From contig NZ_JBAGBW010000012.1 of assembly GCF_039822205.1 (NCBI RefSeq), positions 1-63,330 on the forward strand: a DNA stretch of 63,330 bases. The letters run 5' to 3'. The stretch is from Thermodesulfobium sp. 4217-1 (GTDB taxonomy: Bacteria; Thermodesulfobiota; Thermodesulfobiia; Thermodesulfobiales; Thermodesulfobiaceae). Shown here one piece after another: positions 43,036 to 51,867 of the stretch. The notes beneath the pieces were generated by a model, which saw nothing but the letters and a program-made list of their open reading frames with translations, was not told the DNA's origin and made no database searches. Each line of letters begins with the position of its first letter. Positions within the stretch are counted from its first letter, which is position 1. A program made the position numbers and the translations under genes.

Positions 43036-44331
43036 CTATTTTTGAAGTTTTGAAATAATTATTATAACCATAAAGGATGCCGTCATTGAGATCAGAGTTG
43101 AATCAACAAATGGATAGATTGGCGTACTATAATGAAAAACATCCACCCATACAGTTGGACCAAGTATTGTGAAAATTATAGACAAAGCTGCGCCTATTAA
43201 ACTTCCAAATATAACTGCAACCTTAGAAATATTATTCAAATATATTGAACAGAAAAGTGCAGGAAAGTTAGCGCTTGCAGCAAGCGAATAAGACAGTCCA
43301 ACCATAAAAGCAACGTTTTGTCCCTTGAATGCCATAGCCAACAAAAAAGCAAGAATTCCAATTGTAATAACAGAAAAAGCCCAAATATAAGATTTTTTGC
43401 TGTTAATAACGTCTTCTTTTAGAGTCGTAGCCCCTGCTACAAAAAGCCCGCTCACAACAGCAAAGATCGTAATAAAAGTTATTATTGCAGTTACATAAAA
43501 TAATAAATCTTGCCCCAGGTACCTTGTAAGATGAAGTAAGACCATATTAGCGCCATCGCTTAGCGCCTTCTTGTCAAGAATAAATCTGGATTCAACACCA
43601 AAGAAGAAAACAATTAGATAGAATATACTAATTAGCACGGTAGCAAAAAAAACTGATACCCTTGCCGATCTCCTATCTGGCACGGTAAAAAATCTTATTA
43701 AAATATTGGGAAGCCCTGCTGTTCCAAAAAGAAGAGCGAAAGATAAGGAAAAGTAATCGAAAGGAGAGCGAAAGATAGTTTGAGGCAAAAATAGATTAGT
43801 TGACACACCATTTGTCAAAAAAACGTTGTTCGAGTTCATTTTATAAAAAATTAGAAATAATATTATCAAAGCAAGAGAGAATAATATCACAGTCTTATAA
43901 ATTTGAAACCATGTAGTTGCAAACATTCCACCCAATAAGACAAAGAAAACAGAAATCAACGTAACTATAAAGATAGACAAGTTATAACCGATTCCGGTAA
44001 CTAAAGAGAGCAACAAAGCAGCACCAATTAACTCTGCAACCAGGAAAATAAGTATACACAATAACCCTGTTAAGCTAAGAACAACTTTGATGTCTTTACC
44101 ACTAAATCTGAGAGCAATCAAGTCTATATATGTTGATACCCCCCTTCTTGACATTGGTTCTGCAACCAAAAAAAGCATTATGGGCCAACCAACTATCCAG
44201 CCAACAGCATAAAAAAGACCATCAAAACCCTTAGTAGCCGTCAGACCAACAATCCCAAGAAAAGATGCCGCACCGATATAATCACCAAAAAGTGCTAAGG
44301 CATTTTGAAAAGCATTAAACTTATTTTGCAT
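43036..44331 (-). CDS. Sodium:solute symporter (ActP/SSS family), N-terminally short
   Basis: A 431-residue membrane protein with about eleven helices. It begins at FQNALALFGDYIGAASFLGI, which corresponds to the first core helix in acetate permease ActP (QNGLAIAGDYMSAASFLG). The preceding helix and linker of ActP, about 60-70 residues, are missing, and no matching sequence lies upstream in any frame. Acetate or a related monocarboxylate is the expected substrate because of the DUF485 neighbour and the nearby Acs and SatP. No SD is visible. It follows the DUF485 gene by 29 bases. Confidence 0.85.
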   Translation of the reverse strand: MQNKFNAFQNALALFGDYIGAASFLGIVGLTATKGFDGLFYAVGWIVGWPIMLFLVAEPMSRRGVSTYIDLIALRFSGKDIKVVLSLTGLLCILIFLVAELIGAALLLSLVTGIGYNLSIFIVTLISVFFVLLGGMFATTWFQIYKTVILFSLALIILFLIFYKMNSNNVFLTNGVSTNLFLPQTIFRSPFDYFSLSFALLFGTAGLPNILIRFFTVPDRRSARVSVFFATVLISIFYLIVFFFGVESRFILDKKALSDGANMVLLHLTRYLGQDLLFYVTAIITFITIFAVVSGLFVAGATTLKEDVINSKKSYIWAFSVITIGILAFLLAMAFKGQNVAFMVGLSYSLAASANFPALFCSIYLNNISKVAVIFGSLIGAALSIIFTILGPTVWVDVFHYSTPIYPFVDSTLISMTASFMVIIIISKLQK

Positions 44332-44360
44332 ACAAGATATTATAAATTAATCAATCGACA

Positions 44361-44630
44361 TTATTCGATCTTTTTAATCTTACTTAGCTCTTTTTCGTAA
44401 AAGCTGTTGTTCCACCAAACATAGATCCCTGTGATAGATAGACACAAAATTATAACGATAAAACTACAAAATAGACCGTTATTTAAGTTAAACAGAGAAT
44501 TATTTGAGAGGAAACCTATATCAAATGCAACCAGATAAATAAAACTAAAATAGATAAAAAAAACAATAATAGAAAATAAAAAAGATATTTTTTTATGAAG
44601 ACTATTAAGTTTTTTTAAATCTTCATTCAT
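44361..44630 (-). CDS. DUF485 (YjcH-like) small membrane protein
   Basis: An 89-residue protein with two hydrophobic helices (about residues 15-37 and 50-70) and a C-terminal VWWNNSFYEKELSKIKK. The DUF485/YjcH family is regularly encoded before acetate-type SSS symporters, as here. A stop codon lies directly before the ATG, so the start is fixed. It is probably an accessory subunit of the adjacent symporter. Confidence 0.75.
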   Translation of the reverse strand: MNEDLKKLNSLHKKISFLFSIIVFFIYFSFIYLVAFDIGFLSNNSLFNLNNGLFCSFIVIILCLSITGIYVWWNNSFYEKELSKIKKIE

Positions 44631-44763
44631 TTATATTTCTCAAGATATTTGTACTCCTCACAGTTTCAAGTTACAAAATGAATTCACCCTGTAATTAGAT
44701 TTTACACGAAAAACTTAGAAAGAGTAAATTACTTTGCAAAATGTTTAAATAAAATTTATGAGT

Positions 44764-45102
44764 TTATTTGGATAAATTGTCTAAGGCATTTTGAACGTAT
44801 TGCATATACATTAGTGCTGGGCCTCCACCCATCAAAACAGCTACCCATGCAGCCTCCATAACCTCCTCTTTGGTTGCCCCATTGTCCAGGGCAGAATTCA
44901 CATGAGAATTGATACACCATTCACATCTTAGAGCAACCGAAAGGCTCACAGCAATAAGCTCCTTGGTTTTTGTAGACAGCGCACCCTCTGCCTTTATAGA
45001 TTTTGATAAATTAAAAAAGGCAGATGATTGCTTTCCCCATTCTTTTGAAAAGCGAGCTAAATTTTTATTTATTAAATCTAATTGTTCATTTGGATTGTCC
45101 AC
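44764..45102 (-). CDS. Carboxymuconolactone decarboxylase/AhpD-like protein
   Basis: A 112-residue helical protein with the AhpD active site CEWCINSH (CxxCxxxH), here expected to act as a thiol peroxidase or disulfide reductase rather than a decarboxylase. GAT-KEEVMEAAWVAVLMGGGP matches the family core. It stands alone, with AT-rich flanks, between the DUF485-symporter pair and satP. A role in oxidative stress defence is inferred. Confidence 0.88.
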   Translation of the reverse strand: MDNPNEQLDLINKNLARFSKEWGKQSSAFFNLSKSIKAEGALSTKTKELIAVSLSVALRCEWCINSHVNSALDNGATKEEVMEAAWVAVLMGGGPALMYMQYVQNALDNLSK

Positions 45103-45324
45103 AATTTGCCTCCTTATAAAATCTTTTGAATTTTCTAAAAGTTATTTTTATAATTCGATATACTTTTTCTATATTCCATTTATCAGCGACCTCTTCATTA
45201 TAAAATCAACCTTTAAAAATATAATAAATAAATTATATAACATAAAATAATTTTGTTCAACTATGCAAATTGTTTCAGTAATAAGAAAAATTCTTTTTAG
45301 ATTATTATTTAGGAGTCAAAAATA

Positions 45325-45355
45325 AGAGAGATGCCCATTAACAGAGCATCTCTCT
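45325..45355 (-). terminator. Terminator of the acs-satP unit
   Basis: AGAGAGATGC (45325-45334) pairs perfectly with GCATCTCTCT (45346-45355) around an 11-base loop. On the minus strand it is followed by TATTTTTG. It begins 18 bases after the satP stop codon. The 220 bases to its left (to 45103) are AT-rich and carry only the promoter region of the AhpD-like gene. Confidence 0.85.
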
Positions 45356-45372
45356 ATTCGCAAGTCATTTAT

Positions 45373-45927
45373 TTATTTATCGCTAAATTGACCTTTAATT
45401 ATCTCAAACATACCATACCAGGCTGAAATTGCAGTAACAATCCCTTCATATCCTGCAAACACCCTAATTGCAGTGCTTTCAGTATAGTGCGCGATAACCA
45501 ACAATATGAATAACAGAGAAAGGAGGACGAAGATTGTTTGTACAGTCCTATTCTTGGTCATAAAAGATAGATATGTCATAATAACAGTAAAGATTGTCCA
45601 TGCGATTAATGTCACCCCAAGAGCAGCACCTAAGGCCTCTTTTGGCATCCAACCCCATGCAGGCGAATAGACAAGGGCCGCCAGGGCCATCCAAAAAGAT
45701 CCATATCCAGTAAAAGCAACCATGCCAAATGTATTGCCCGTTTTGAACTCTAACATGCCCGCCACAAACTGTGCGAGCCCACCATAAAACAGACCAAGCG
45801 GCAGGGCAGCAAGAAGCGCTGCAGGTACGAGCCCCGCATTTGCAACGTTTAGAACAAAAGTAGTTAAAGCAAAACCAGCCAGACCTACAGCCCCAGGATT
45901 TGCCATTTTTAATTCTGAATTAGACAT
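45373..45927 (-). CDS. satP: Acetate/succinate transporter (GPR1/FUN34/YaaH, SatP)
   Basis: A 184-residue membrane protein with six helices. The family signature NPGAVGLAGFALTTFVLN appears near the N-terminus as NPGAVGLAGFALTTF, followed by LFYGGLAQFVAGMLEFKTGN and AFTGYGSFW. It is a channel-like acetate uptake system. AAGGAGG precedes the ATG. It lies 36 bases after acs, and a strong terminator follows, so acs and satP form a two-gene acetate assimilation unit. Confidence 0.94.
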   Translation of the reverse strand: MSNSELKMANPGAVGLAGFALTTFVLNVANAGLVPAALLAALPLGLFYGGLAQFVAGMLEFKTGNTFGMVAFTGYGSFWMALAALVYSPAWGWMPKEALGAALGVTLIAWTIFTVIMTYLSFMTKNRTVQTIFVLLSLLFILLVIAHYTESTAIRVFAGYEGIVTAISAWYGMFEIIKGQFSDK

Positions 45928-45963
45928 TGTAGCCTCCTTTTAAATAAGTTTTTTATCAGTTTT

Positions 45964-48006
45964 TTATTCCCCTCTTACAGTATTGCGAACCTCTTCTACA
46001 ATAGTTGGATTAACAAGGGTTGTAATATCACCATAGTCTTCACGATTGTTTGAAATTGCTGCAAGTATTCTTCTCATGATCTTTCCAGACCTTGTCTTTG
46101 GCATATCAGAAACAATGTAAATATTTGCTGGTCTAGCAATAGGTCCAATTATTAAAGAAATAGATTGTTTTATCTTGTCTTCCAGGTGTTTGCTTTGTTC
46201 AAAACCAGATTTTAAAGAGACGTATAGATCGGGCACGTGACCTCTCAATTCATCACTTTTTGGCACCACTGCTGCTTCTGCAACCTCTTCACAAGTTAGT
46301 GCTGCTGATTCAATTTCTTTTGTCCCCAATCTATGGCCTGCAACGTTTATAACGTCATCAACTCTGCCCAAAACCCTGACATAGCCATCTTTTGCCATCA
46401 TTGCAGCATCCCCTGAAAAGTATGGCCAATCGCGCCAATCTTTGCTTTCTTTATCTTTACAGTATTTTTCATAATACTGTTTCACAAGCCTTTCGTGATC
46501 TCCCCAAATTGTGAGCATTCTCCCAGGCCAGGGGTTTCTTATACATAAATTGCCAGCCTTGCCCGAACCAACAGGTAGTTCGTTGCCAAGCTCATCATAT
46601 ATAACGGGATATATACCTAAAGCCCCAGGGCCTGCACTTCCAGGCTTCATTGGCATGATACTAGGGATAGTAGTGCACAGCCAACCTCCAGTTTCTGTTT
46701 GCCACCAGGTATCCAGAACAACGGCATTCTTTTTTCCTACTACCTTGTAATACCATCTCCACACCTCAGGCTCTATAGGCTCTCCAACGGTAACCAACAA
46801 TCTAAATTTACAACTATATTGTGTAGGATTTGAACCTGCTCTCATTAACATTCGAATTGCTGTAGGAGCCGTGTGTAATATAGTTACGCCCAATCTTTCA
46901 GCTATACGCCAGATTCTATTTATATTCGGATAAAGAGGCACTCCTTCATACATTACAGAGGTCGCAGCGTTAGCCAGAGGCCCATAAACAATATAGCTAT
47001 GCCCCGTTATCCAGCCAATATCAGCCATACACCAGTAAACATCTTCAGGATGAATGTCATGGATAAACTTGCTCGTCCCAGCCACATAGGACAAGTATCC
47101 ACCTGTACTATGTGCGCATCCTTTAGGCTTTCCAGTAGAACCGCTGGTATACATCAAAAATAATACTGCTTCTGAAGGCATTGGTAGATAGTCAACCCTC
47201 TTGCCCCTGTGTTGTTTCATCAGATCATCTAAAACCAAATCCCTTCCCTCTATCAAGGGCGTTTTGGAAGAGTAAGTTCCAGGGTGTCTCGTCCAAATAA
47301 GAACTTTGTCAACCTTTTGACCAAGTTTATCCGCAGTAGCAACTGCAATATCAGCATTTATTTTATGATCTATAAACTTGCCATTTCTATAATATCCATC
47401 TATAGTTACAAGAATTTTGCTCTTAGAATCGGCGATCCTCTCACCGCATGCCTGACCGCTAAATCCTCCAAAAACCTCAGAATGAATTATGCCCAGCCTT
47501 GCACAAGCCAGGATTGAAATAGGCAATTCGGGCACCATTGGTAAATGAAAAGTTACGGTATCTCCAGCTTTCAATCCCATCTCAAGAAGCAAGGACGCAA
47601 ATTCGTTAACTTTCACATACAATTCTTGATAAGTTAGGACCCTATCGGGCTCATCTACCGATTCTGAAACCCAGATTATAGCAGCCTTGTTTTTGTAATT
47701 TTCAAGATGTCTGTCGACGCAATTGTAGCAAGCATTTAATCTGCCTCCGACAAACCACTTCCAAAAAGGAGGGTTTGAACTATCAAGAGTAGTAGTCCAA
47801 TATCTATCCCAGCTAAGCAAATTCGCATATTCGTGAAAACATTCAGGAAAATTTTCTTCTTTAAATTTATTTATAAATGGCTGGTTTTGAATATAAGCCT
47901 TTCTTACAAATTCCTCAGTAGGATAAATATAGTCTTCTTCAAGCCAATAAGCCCCTATCTCGGCCTCCGAAACTCCTGTCCCATTGATTTGGGTTGTCTC
48001 TTTCAC
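45964..48006 (-). CDS. acs: Acetyl-CoA synthetase, AMP-forming
   Basis: A 680-residue enzyme that makes acetyl-CoA from acetate, ATP and CoA. The P-loop YTSGSTGKPKGCAHSTGGYL and WWQTETGGW are present. The catalytic, acetylation-regulated lysine is in KTRSGKIMRRIL. The length is normal. The start is GTG with AAGGAGG six bases upstream. It is preceded by a good promoter (48098-48126) overlapped by an inverted repeat, so expression is probably regulated. Confidence 0.97.
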   Translation of the reverse strand: MKETTQINGTGVSEAEIGAYWLEEDYIYPTEEFVRKAYIQNQPFINKFKEENFPECFHEYANLLSWDRYWTTTLDSSNPPFWKWFVGGRLNACYNCVDRHLENYKNKAAIIWVSESVDEPDRVLTYQELYVKVNEFASLLLEMGLKAGDTVTFHLPMVPELPISILACARLGIIHSEVFGGFSGQACGERIADSKSKILVTIDGYYRNGKFIDHKINADIAVATADKLGQKVDKVLIWTRHPGTYSSKTPLIEGRDLVLDDLMKQHRGKRVDYLPMPSEAVLFLMYTSGSTGKPKGCAHSTGGYLSYVAGTSKFIHDIHPEDVYWCMADIGWITGHSYIVYGPLANAATSVMYEGVPLYPNINRIWRIAERLGVTILHTAPTAIRMLMRAGSNPTQYSCKFRLLVTVGEPIEPEVWRWYYKVVGKKNAVVLDTWWQTETGGWLCTTIPSIMPMKPGSAGPGALGIYPVIYDELGNELPVGSGKAGNLCIRNPWPGRMLTIWGDHERLVKQYYEKYCKDKESKDWRDWPYFSGDAAMMAKDGYVRVLGRVDDVINVAGHRLGTKEIESAALTCEEVAEAAVVPKSDELRGHVPDLYVSLKSGFEQSKHLEDKIKQSISLIIGPIARPANIYIVSDMPKTRSGKIMRRILAAISNNREDYGDITTLVNPTIVEEVRNTVRGE

Positions 48007-48097
48007 ACTCTTCCTCCTTCTTAGCCAAATTTAAAAACAAATATCTTTGAAAACTAGATCTTATCTATTCCCTCCTTACATCTGAAATTACAAAACA

Positions 48098-48126
48098 ATT
48101 TTAAAATGAATTATCAGAATTGTCAA
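48098..48126 (-). promoter_or_regulatory. acs promoter
   Basis: On the minus strand TTGACA (48126-48121), a 17-base spacer, then TAAAAT (48103-48098). This is the best -35/-10 pair in the region. Transcription would start near 48091. Confidence 0.65.
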
Positions 48127-48141
48127 TATTATCAGACAATT
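48118..48141. promoter_or_regulatory. Inverted repeat over the acs -35 box
   Basis: AATTGTC (48118-48124) and GACAATT (48135-48141) form a perfect 7-bp inverted repeat with a 10-base spacer. One arm overlaps the -35 hexamer, so binding there should block polymerase. Confidence 0.6.
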
Positions 48142-48170
48142 AATTTTACAATATTATTTATAAATTGTTT

Positions 48171-48198
48171 ATATGAGTTTTTAAATTGTTAGACAATT
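48171..48198. promoter_or_regulatory. Second group of AATTGT half-sites upstream of acs
   Basis: TAAATTGTT occurs at 48171-48179 and again at 48182-48190, one helical turn apart. The second copy is part of the dyad AATTGT-TAG-ACAATT (48184-48198). The group lies about 60 bases upstream of the acs -35 box and shares half-sites with the repeat there. Confidence 0.45.
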
Positions 48199-48323
48199 AT
48201 TGGCAGGATTTTAAAGCCTGTCATTTGGATAAAATATAATCTTGTGCAGAAATTTTAAACAAGCAGAAATAAAACTAAACAATTAGGATTTCAATTGAAA
48301 AGTCAGGCTTTACTTTTAAGAAT

Positions 48324-49382
48324 TTAGTAGGTAATCTTTTTTATGATGCCCTCTTCGATGACAAAATCATCCTCAATTCTTATACCGCCCCAACCAGGAT
48401 AATACAGTCCAGGTTCAACAGTAAAAACATCCCCCTCAGAAAAATGCTTTGAACGGTTCGCTTCGCCAACAGAAGTTAAGATAGGCTTTTCATGAATCTC
48501 AAGACCCAACCCATGTCCAAGGCTATGAATAAAATATTTTTCTTCTTCTCCAAGATGTTCCCTAACAATTTTCTCAGGCAAGGATAGCTCAACTCCTTCT
48601 GATATAGATCTTATAGCTTTTTCTCTCGCATCAGAAAGGAGCTGATATCTTTCAGAAAATAAATTGTCTTCTCCGTTGAAGATAAAGGTTCTTGTTATGT
48701 CGCCACAATATCCCATAAACCTTATCCCCATATCAATTAGTACTATATCTTTTTCTTTTAGTTTGACGTCTTGCGGCTTATAGTGAGGCAAGGACGAATT
48801 GGCACCAAATGCTACTATAGAGTCAAACGACACTCCATCGCCTACTTTAGAAGCCTCTAAATTAATAAATGCTGCTATTTCCTTTTCTGTAACGCCAATC
48901 TTAAGCAAATCTTTAACTTTATAAAATACTTCACAGGAGAGCTCTCCTGCTTTTTTTAAAATAGATATCTCTTCTTTAGATTTAGTCCTTCTTATTACTT
49001 GAGACATCAAGTCATTTCCATCGATAAGCCTAAAAGGTGAATGTCTCCTGATATATTCAGCATCCCTAAATGAAAAATCCTTGCCGCAAAGAATAGATAT
49101 CGGTCTATCAATCAGCATACAAAAAGTCTTGATATAACCATCGCCTGGCTTAATCTGAACTAATTTTATGTCTTTTAATCTCATAGCCTCTTCAACATAT
49201 CTTCCATCGGTAATGATATAAGGCTTCTCGTCTGGCAAATAAAAGACGAGCCCCTCTCCTGAAAAACCAGCAAGGTATATCATATCTATCCCTGAACTGC
49301 TAAGAAAGGCGTCTGCCTCTCTTTTTTTTATCTCATCAGATAGCCTTACCTGTCTATCCTTATAATGAGAAGTCGTTGCCAA
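48324..49382 (-). CDS. pepP: Xaa-Pro peptidase (M24 family)
   Basis: A 352-residue aminopeptidase P/proline dipeptidase. An N-terminal creatinase-like domain is followed by the M24 pita-bread fold with metal ligands in DMGIRFMGYCGDITRTF, HSLGHGLGLEIHE and FTVEPGLY. It cleaves X-Pro bonds in small peptides. The start is uncertain; TTG 49382 lies within the end of lptB, so translation is probably coupled. Last gene of the pheA-to-pepP unit. Confidence 0.9.
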   Translation of the reverse strand: MATTSHYKDRQVRLSDEIKKREADAFLSSSGIDMIYLAGFSGEGLVFYLPDEKPYIITDGRYVEEAMRLKDIKLVQIKPGDGYIKTFCMLIDRPISILCGKDFSFRDAEYIRRHSPFRLIDGNDLMSQVIRRTKSKEEISILKKAGELSCEVFYKVKDLLKIGVTEKEIAAFINLEASKVGDGVSFDSIVAFGANSSLPHYKPQDVKLKEKDIVLIDMGIRFMGYCGDITRTFIFNGEDNLFSERYQLLSDAREKAIRSISEGVELSLPEKIVREHLGEEEKYFIHSLGHGLGLEIHEKPILTSVGEANRSKHFSEGDVFTVEPGLYYPGWGGIRIEDDFVIEEGIIKKITY

Positions 49383-50070
49383 GAAATTCCTTTCTTACGT
49401 CCATATGTTCGGTCATCTCTCTGGGGCTTCCCGAAAACAATATGCTTCCTTTAGAAATAATATATGCTCTATCTATAATCTTTAGCGAATCGCGAACATT
49501 GTGGTCTGTCAGGAGAACTCCGATGCCTATCTTCTTTAAATTAAAAATCATCTCTATCATCTCTGAAACAGATTTGGGGTCTATACCAGAAAACGGTTCA
49601 TCAAGGAGCAAAAAATCAGGATCCAAGATAACACTTCTCGCAATCTCGACCTTTCTTGCCTCTCCACCAGACAATAGCTCACATCGCTTTCTTGCAATAT
49701 TAGATATGCCAAACTCATCTAGCATTTTCCTTATCTTATTTTTATCAACCTTTTTACCAGATACGCTTAATATTAAAGCCAGGTTTTCGTATACGTTAAG
49801 CTTCCTAAAAACTGAGGGCTCTTGTGCAAGATAACCAATCCCCAAACTTGCTCTTTTGTGAATAGGAAATCTTGTAATATTTATATCGTCTTTATAAATT
49901 GAACCAGAAGTAGGTTTGGTCAAGCCCACTATCATGTAAAAAGTTGTGGTCTTGCCTGCACCATTGGGACCAAGGAGCCCAACAACTTCGCCCTTTTCTA
50001 TCTTTAAGCTAATATCATTAACGGCAAGCAGCTTATTATATTTTTTTACAAGATTTTCTGCCTTAATCAA
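49360..50070 (-). CDS. lptB: LPS export ABC transporter ATPase LptB
   Basis: A 236-residue ABC ATPase. Walker A GPNGAGKTT, signature LSGGEARKVEIARS (LSGGE), and Walker B LLLDEPFSGIDP are intact. Family-typical are YLAQEPSVFRKLNVYENL and the C-terminal FLGNDFSL. LptB drives lipopolysaccharide transport, so the cell should have an outer membrane. The start is TTG with AGGAGGG four bases upstream, overlapping the rnc stop (TTGA). Confidence 0.93.
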   Translation of the reverse strand: MIKAENLVKKYNKLLAVNDISLKIEKGEVVGLLGPNGAGKTTTFYMIVGLTKPTSGSIYKDDINITRFPIHKRASLGIGYLAQEPSVFRKLNVYENLALILSVSGKKVDKNKIRKMLDEFGISNIARKRCELLSGGEARKVEIARSVILDPDFLLLDEPFSGIDPKSVSEMIEMIFNLKKIGIGVLLTDHNVRDSLKIIDRAYIISKGSILFSGSPREMTEHMDVRKEFLGNDFSL

Positions 50071-50747
50071 GTGTCCCTCCTAATAGATCTTAATTCTTTT
50101 AATGCCTCTTTGGCAGCCTCTGACTGAGCTTGTTTTTTTGAATTTCCTGTAGCAGTATAGAAAAATTTATTATTTATCGATAATTGGATCTCAAAAATAG
50201 GAGAATGTGAAGGGCCTCTAACTCCTAAAACCTTGTACTCAGGCAAAACCCCAAATAGGCTTTGGGTAAGTTCTTGTAATACAGTTTTTGAGTCCTCTTC
50301 ATATTCTTCCGTTTTTATAATCATCAGTTTATTAATTATTTTATAACAGTCCTTAAGTTCTCCATCCATAAAAACTGCTCCCAATATAGCCTCAAAAGAA
50401 GCTGACAAAATGGAATCTTTAATTGCGTGTTCACTTGAGCCTATTAAAAGATAATCTTGAAGGCTTATCTTTCTGGCAATCTTCGTCAAATGCCTATCAG
50501 AAATCAAATAAGCTCTTAGTTTTGACATATCGCCCTCATTCATATTGGGATACAAAACGAAAAGCTCATGGCTTACCACAAGTTTTAAAACAGCATCTCC
50601 CAAAAATTCAAGCCTTTCAAAATCATTTGCCTCCGGATGATTATATGAATAAGAAGAGTGTGTAAGAGATGTGATAAGCCACTTTTTATCTACAAAAACA
50701 TATCCCAAATCTTCTTCTAACCTTGCAAGAGTAACCTTTGTCTTCAT
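50067..50747 (-). CDS. rnc: Ribonuclease III
   Basis: A 226-residue double-strand-specific RNase. The catalytic signature NDFERLEFLGDAVL lies near residue 40, with the second acidic cluster in SASFEAILGAVFMDG. A C-terminal dsRNA-binding domain (TVLQELTQSLFG to KKQAQSEAAKEAL) completes it. SD GAGGATGAG precedes the ATG. It lies 46 bases after pxpC and overlaps lptB. Confidence 0.95.
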   Translation of the reverse strand: MKTKVTLARLEEDLGYVFVDKKWLITSLTHSSYSYNHPEANDFERLEFLGDAVLKLVVSHELFVLYPNMNEGDMSKLRAYLISDRHLTKIARKISLQDYLLIGSSEHAIKDSILSASFEAILGAVFMDGELKDCYKIINKLMIIKTEEYEEDSKTVLQELTQSLFGVLPEYKVLGVRGPSHSPIFEIQLSINNKFFYTATGNSKKQAQSEAAKEALKELRSIRRDT

Positions 50748-50793
50748 TTCTCATCCTCAGCTTTTATTAAATTTTATAACATACAAATTAAAA

Positions 50794-51867
50794 CTAACGC
50801 TTAATTAAAAAATTAAAATTTTCTGTACAAAGACTGAAATGGGCAAGATTATACTTTTTCGACAGTTCGATATAGTCCTTTATAAAGCCCGTGTTTATTT
50901 CAATTATCGACTTTGCCAGTAAGCTTAATATATTATAATATTCTTTGATTGCATCTTCTACGCTTATCAATTTAAAGGTTATTAATTGATTTGGTTTTAA
51001 CTGGGCAACCTTTATAAGATCGGCTTTAATTACAGTTGCAATCTTTGGATAACCCCCTACTGTTCCTCGATCTTGTAAAAGAATTATAGGGCTGCCATCA
51101 GTCGTAATCTGAACTGCGCCAAGAGGACTTGGATCTGAGAGTATGTTAAACCCTTTAATAGGTCTTGTTTCTTTTTCAGAGCAAGAGAGCCTGATTCCTA
51201 TTCTATTGCTATTAGAAAGAACCCTGTATGAATTTTGAAAAAAGACTTCTATGTCATCCTTTGAAAATTCATCATACTGCGATCCCCTTGTGACCCTCAG
51301 ACAAACTGCTCTATCATTATCAAGATTCAACAATGGCAATAAAATTTTATTTCCTGGCTGAGTATTATTTATAATCTCGAATACGTCTCCCTTTAATAAA
51401 CGTCTGCCAAATATCCCTCCTAAATTTGAAGTCTCAAGAGTAGATGTGCTTGAAAGCACTGAAGGAACTTTGATCCCACCACTGAATGCACACCAACATC
51501 TAAAACCATTGTTGGAACCATTGAACTTAACTCTATCCCCATCTCGAAGTTCAATCGAGGTTCCGACTGATATTTTTTTAAAATCCTCTCCTCTACAAAG
51601 AACGGCATTTAAATCGGCTCCCGATATAGCAATATAAGTATCTCCATGAGACATAAATTCAAGAGAGCCCTGGGTAATCTCCAACAGTGGATCAAAGGGT
51701 TTGTTCTCCAACAATAAATTTGCAAGAGTCGAGGTGAATGGATCTACAGGACCACTCTCTGGCACGCCAAATGATTTGAAACCTATTCTCTGATTCCCTT
51801 GTATGATTGAATGAAAGCCAGCGTTCAAAACTTCTATATTAGCTGTCAACTCTAATAAACCTCGCAT
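50794..51867 (-). CDS. pxpC: 5-oxoprolinase subunit C (biotin-dependent carboxyltransferase-like)
   Basis: A 357-residue PxpC/KipA-type protein. Signatures are GFKSFGVPESGPVDPF near residue 32, ISGADLNAVL, CWCAFSGGI and the C-terminal ILLQDRGTVGGYPKIATVI (quoted in part). With PxpA and PxpB it hydrolyses 5-oxoproline to glutamate using ATP. The listed ATG overlaps the end of pxpB by 29 bases. A later start near the end of pxpB is possible, since homologues begin close to residue 9. Confidence 0.92.
   Translation of the reverse strand: MRGLLELTANIEVLNAGFHSIIQGNQRIGFKSFGVPESGPVDPFTSTLANLLLENKPFDPLLEITQGSLEFMSHGDTYIAISGADLNAVLCRGEDFKKISVGTSIELRDGDRVKFNGSNNGFRCWCAFSGGIKVPSVLSSTSTLETSNLGGIFGRRLLKGDVFEIINNTQPGNKILLPLLNLDNDRAVCLRVTRGSQYDEFSKDDIEVFFQNSYRVLSNSNRIGIRLSCSEKETRPIKGFNILSDPSPLGAVQITTDGSPIILLQDRGTVGGYPKIATVIKADLIKVAQLKPNQLITFKLISVEDAIKEYYNILSLLAKSIIEINTGFIKDYIELSKKYNLAHFSLCTENFNFLIKR

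Larger units (their letters stand above)
48007..48323. other. 317-bp acs upstream region
   Basis: No gene is seen. It holds an approximately 85-base acs leader, the acs promoter, and a set of AATTGTC/AAATTGTT-type half-sites described in the next entries. The bases from 48200 to 48323 show nothing further apart from a weak AAAAGT/ACTTTT hairpin (48298-48318) after pepP's upstream side. Confidence 0.5.

Noticed and set aside
45258-45321. 20-codon open frame on the plus strand in the AhpD-satP gap
   Set aside because: It has no SD or homology, it is AT-rich, and it ends next to a terminator. It is no better than chance.
48298-48318. AAAAGT/ACTTTT hairpin upstream of the acs region
   Set aside because: The six-pair AT stem has no T-run in either useful direction, so I do not call it a terminator.
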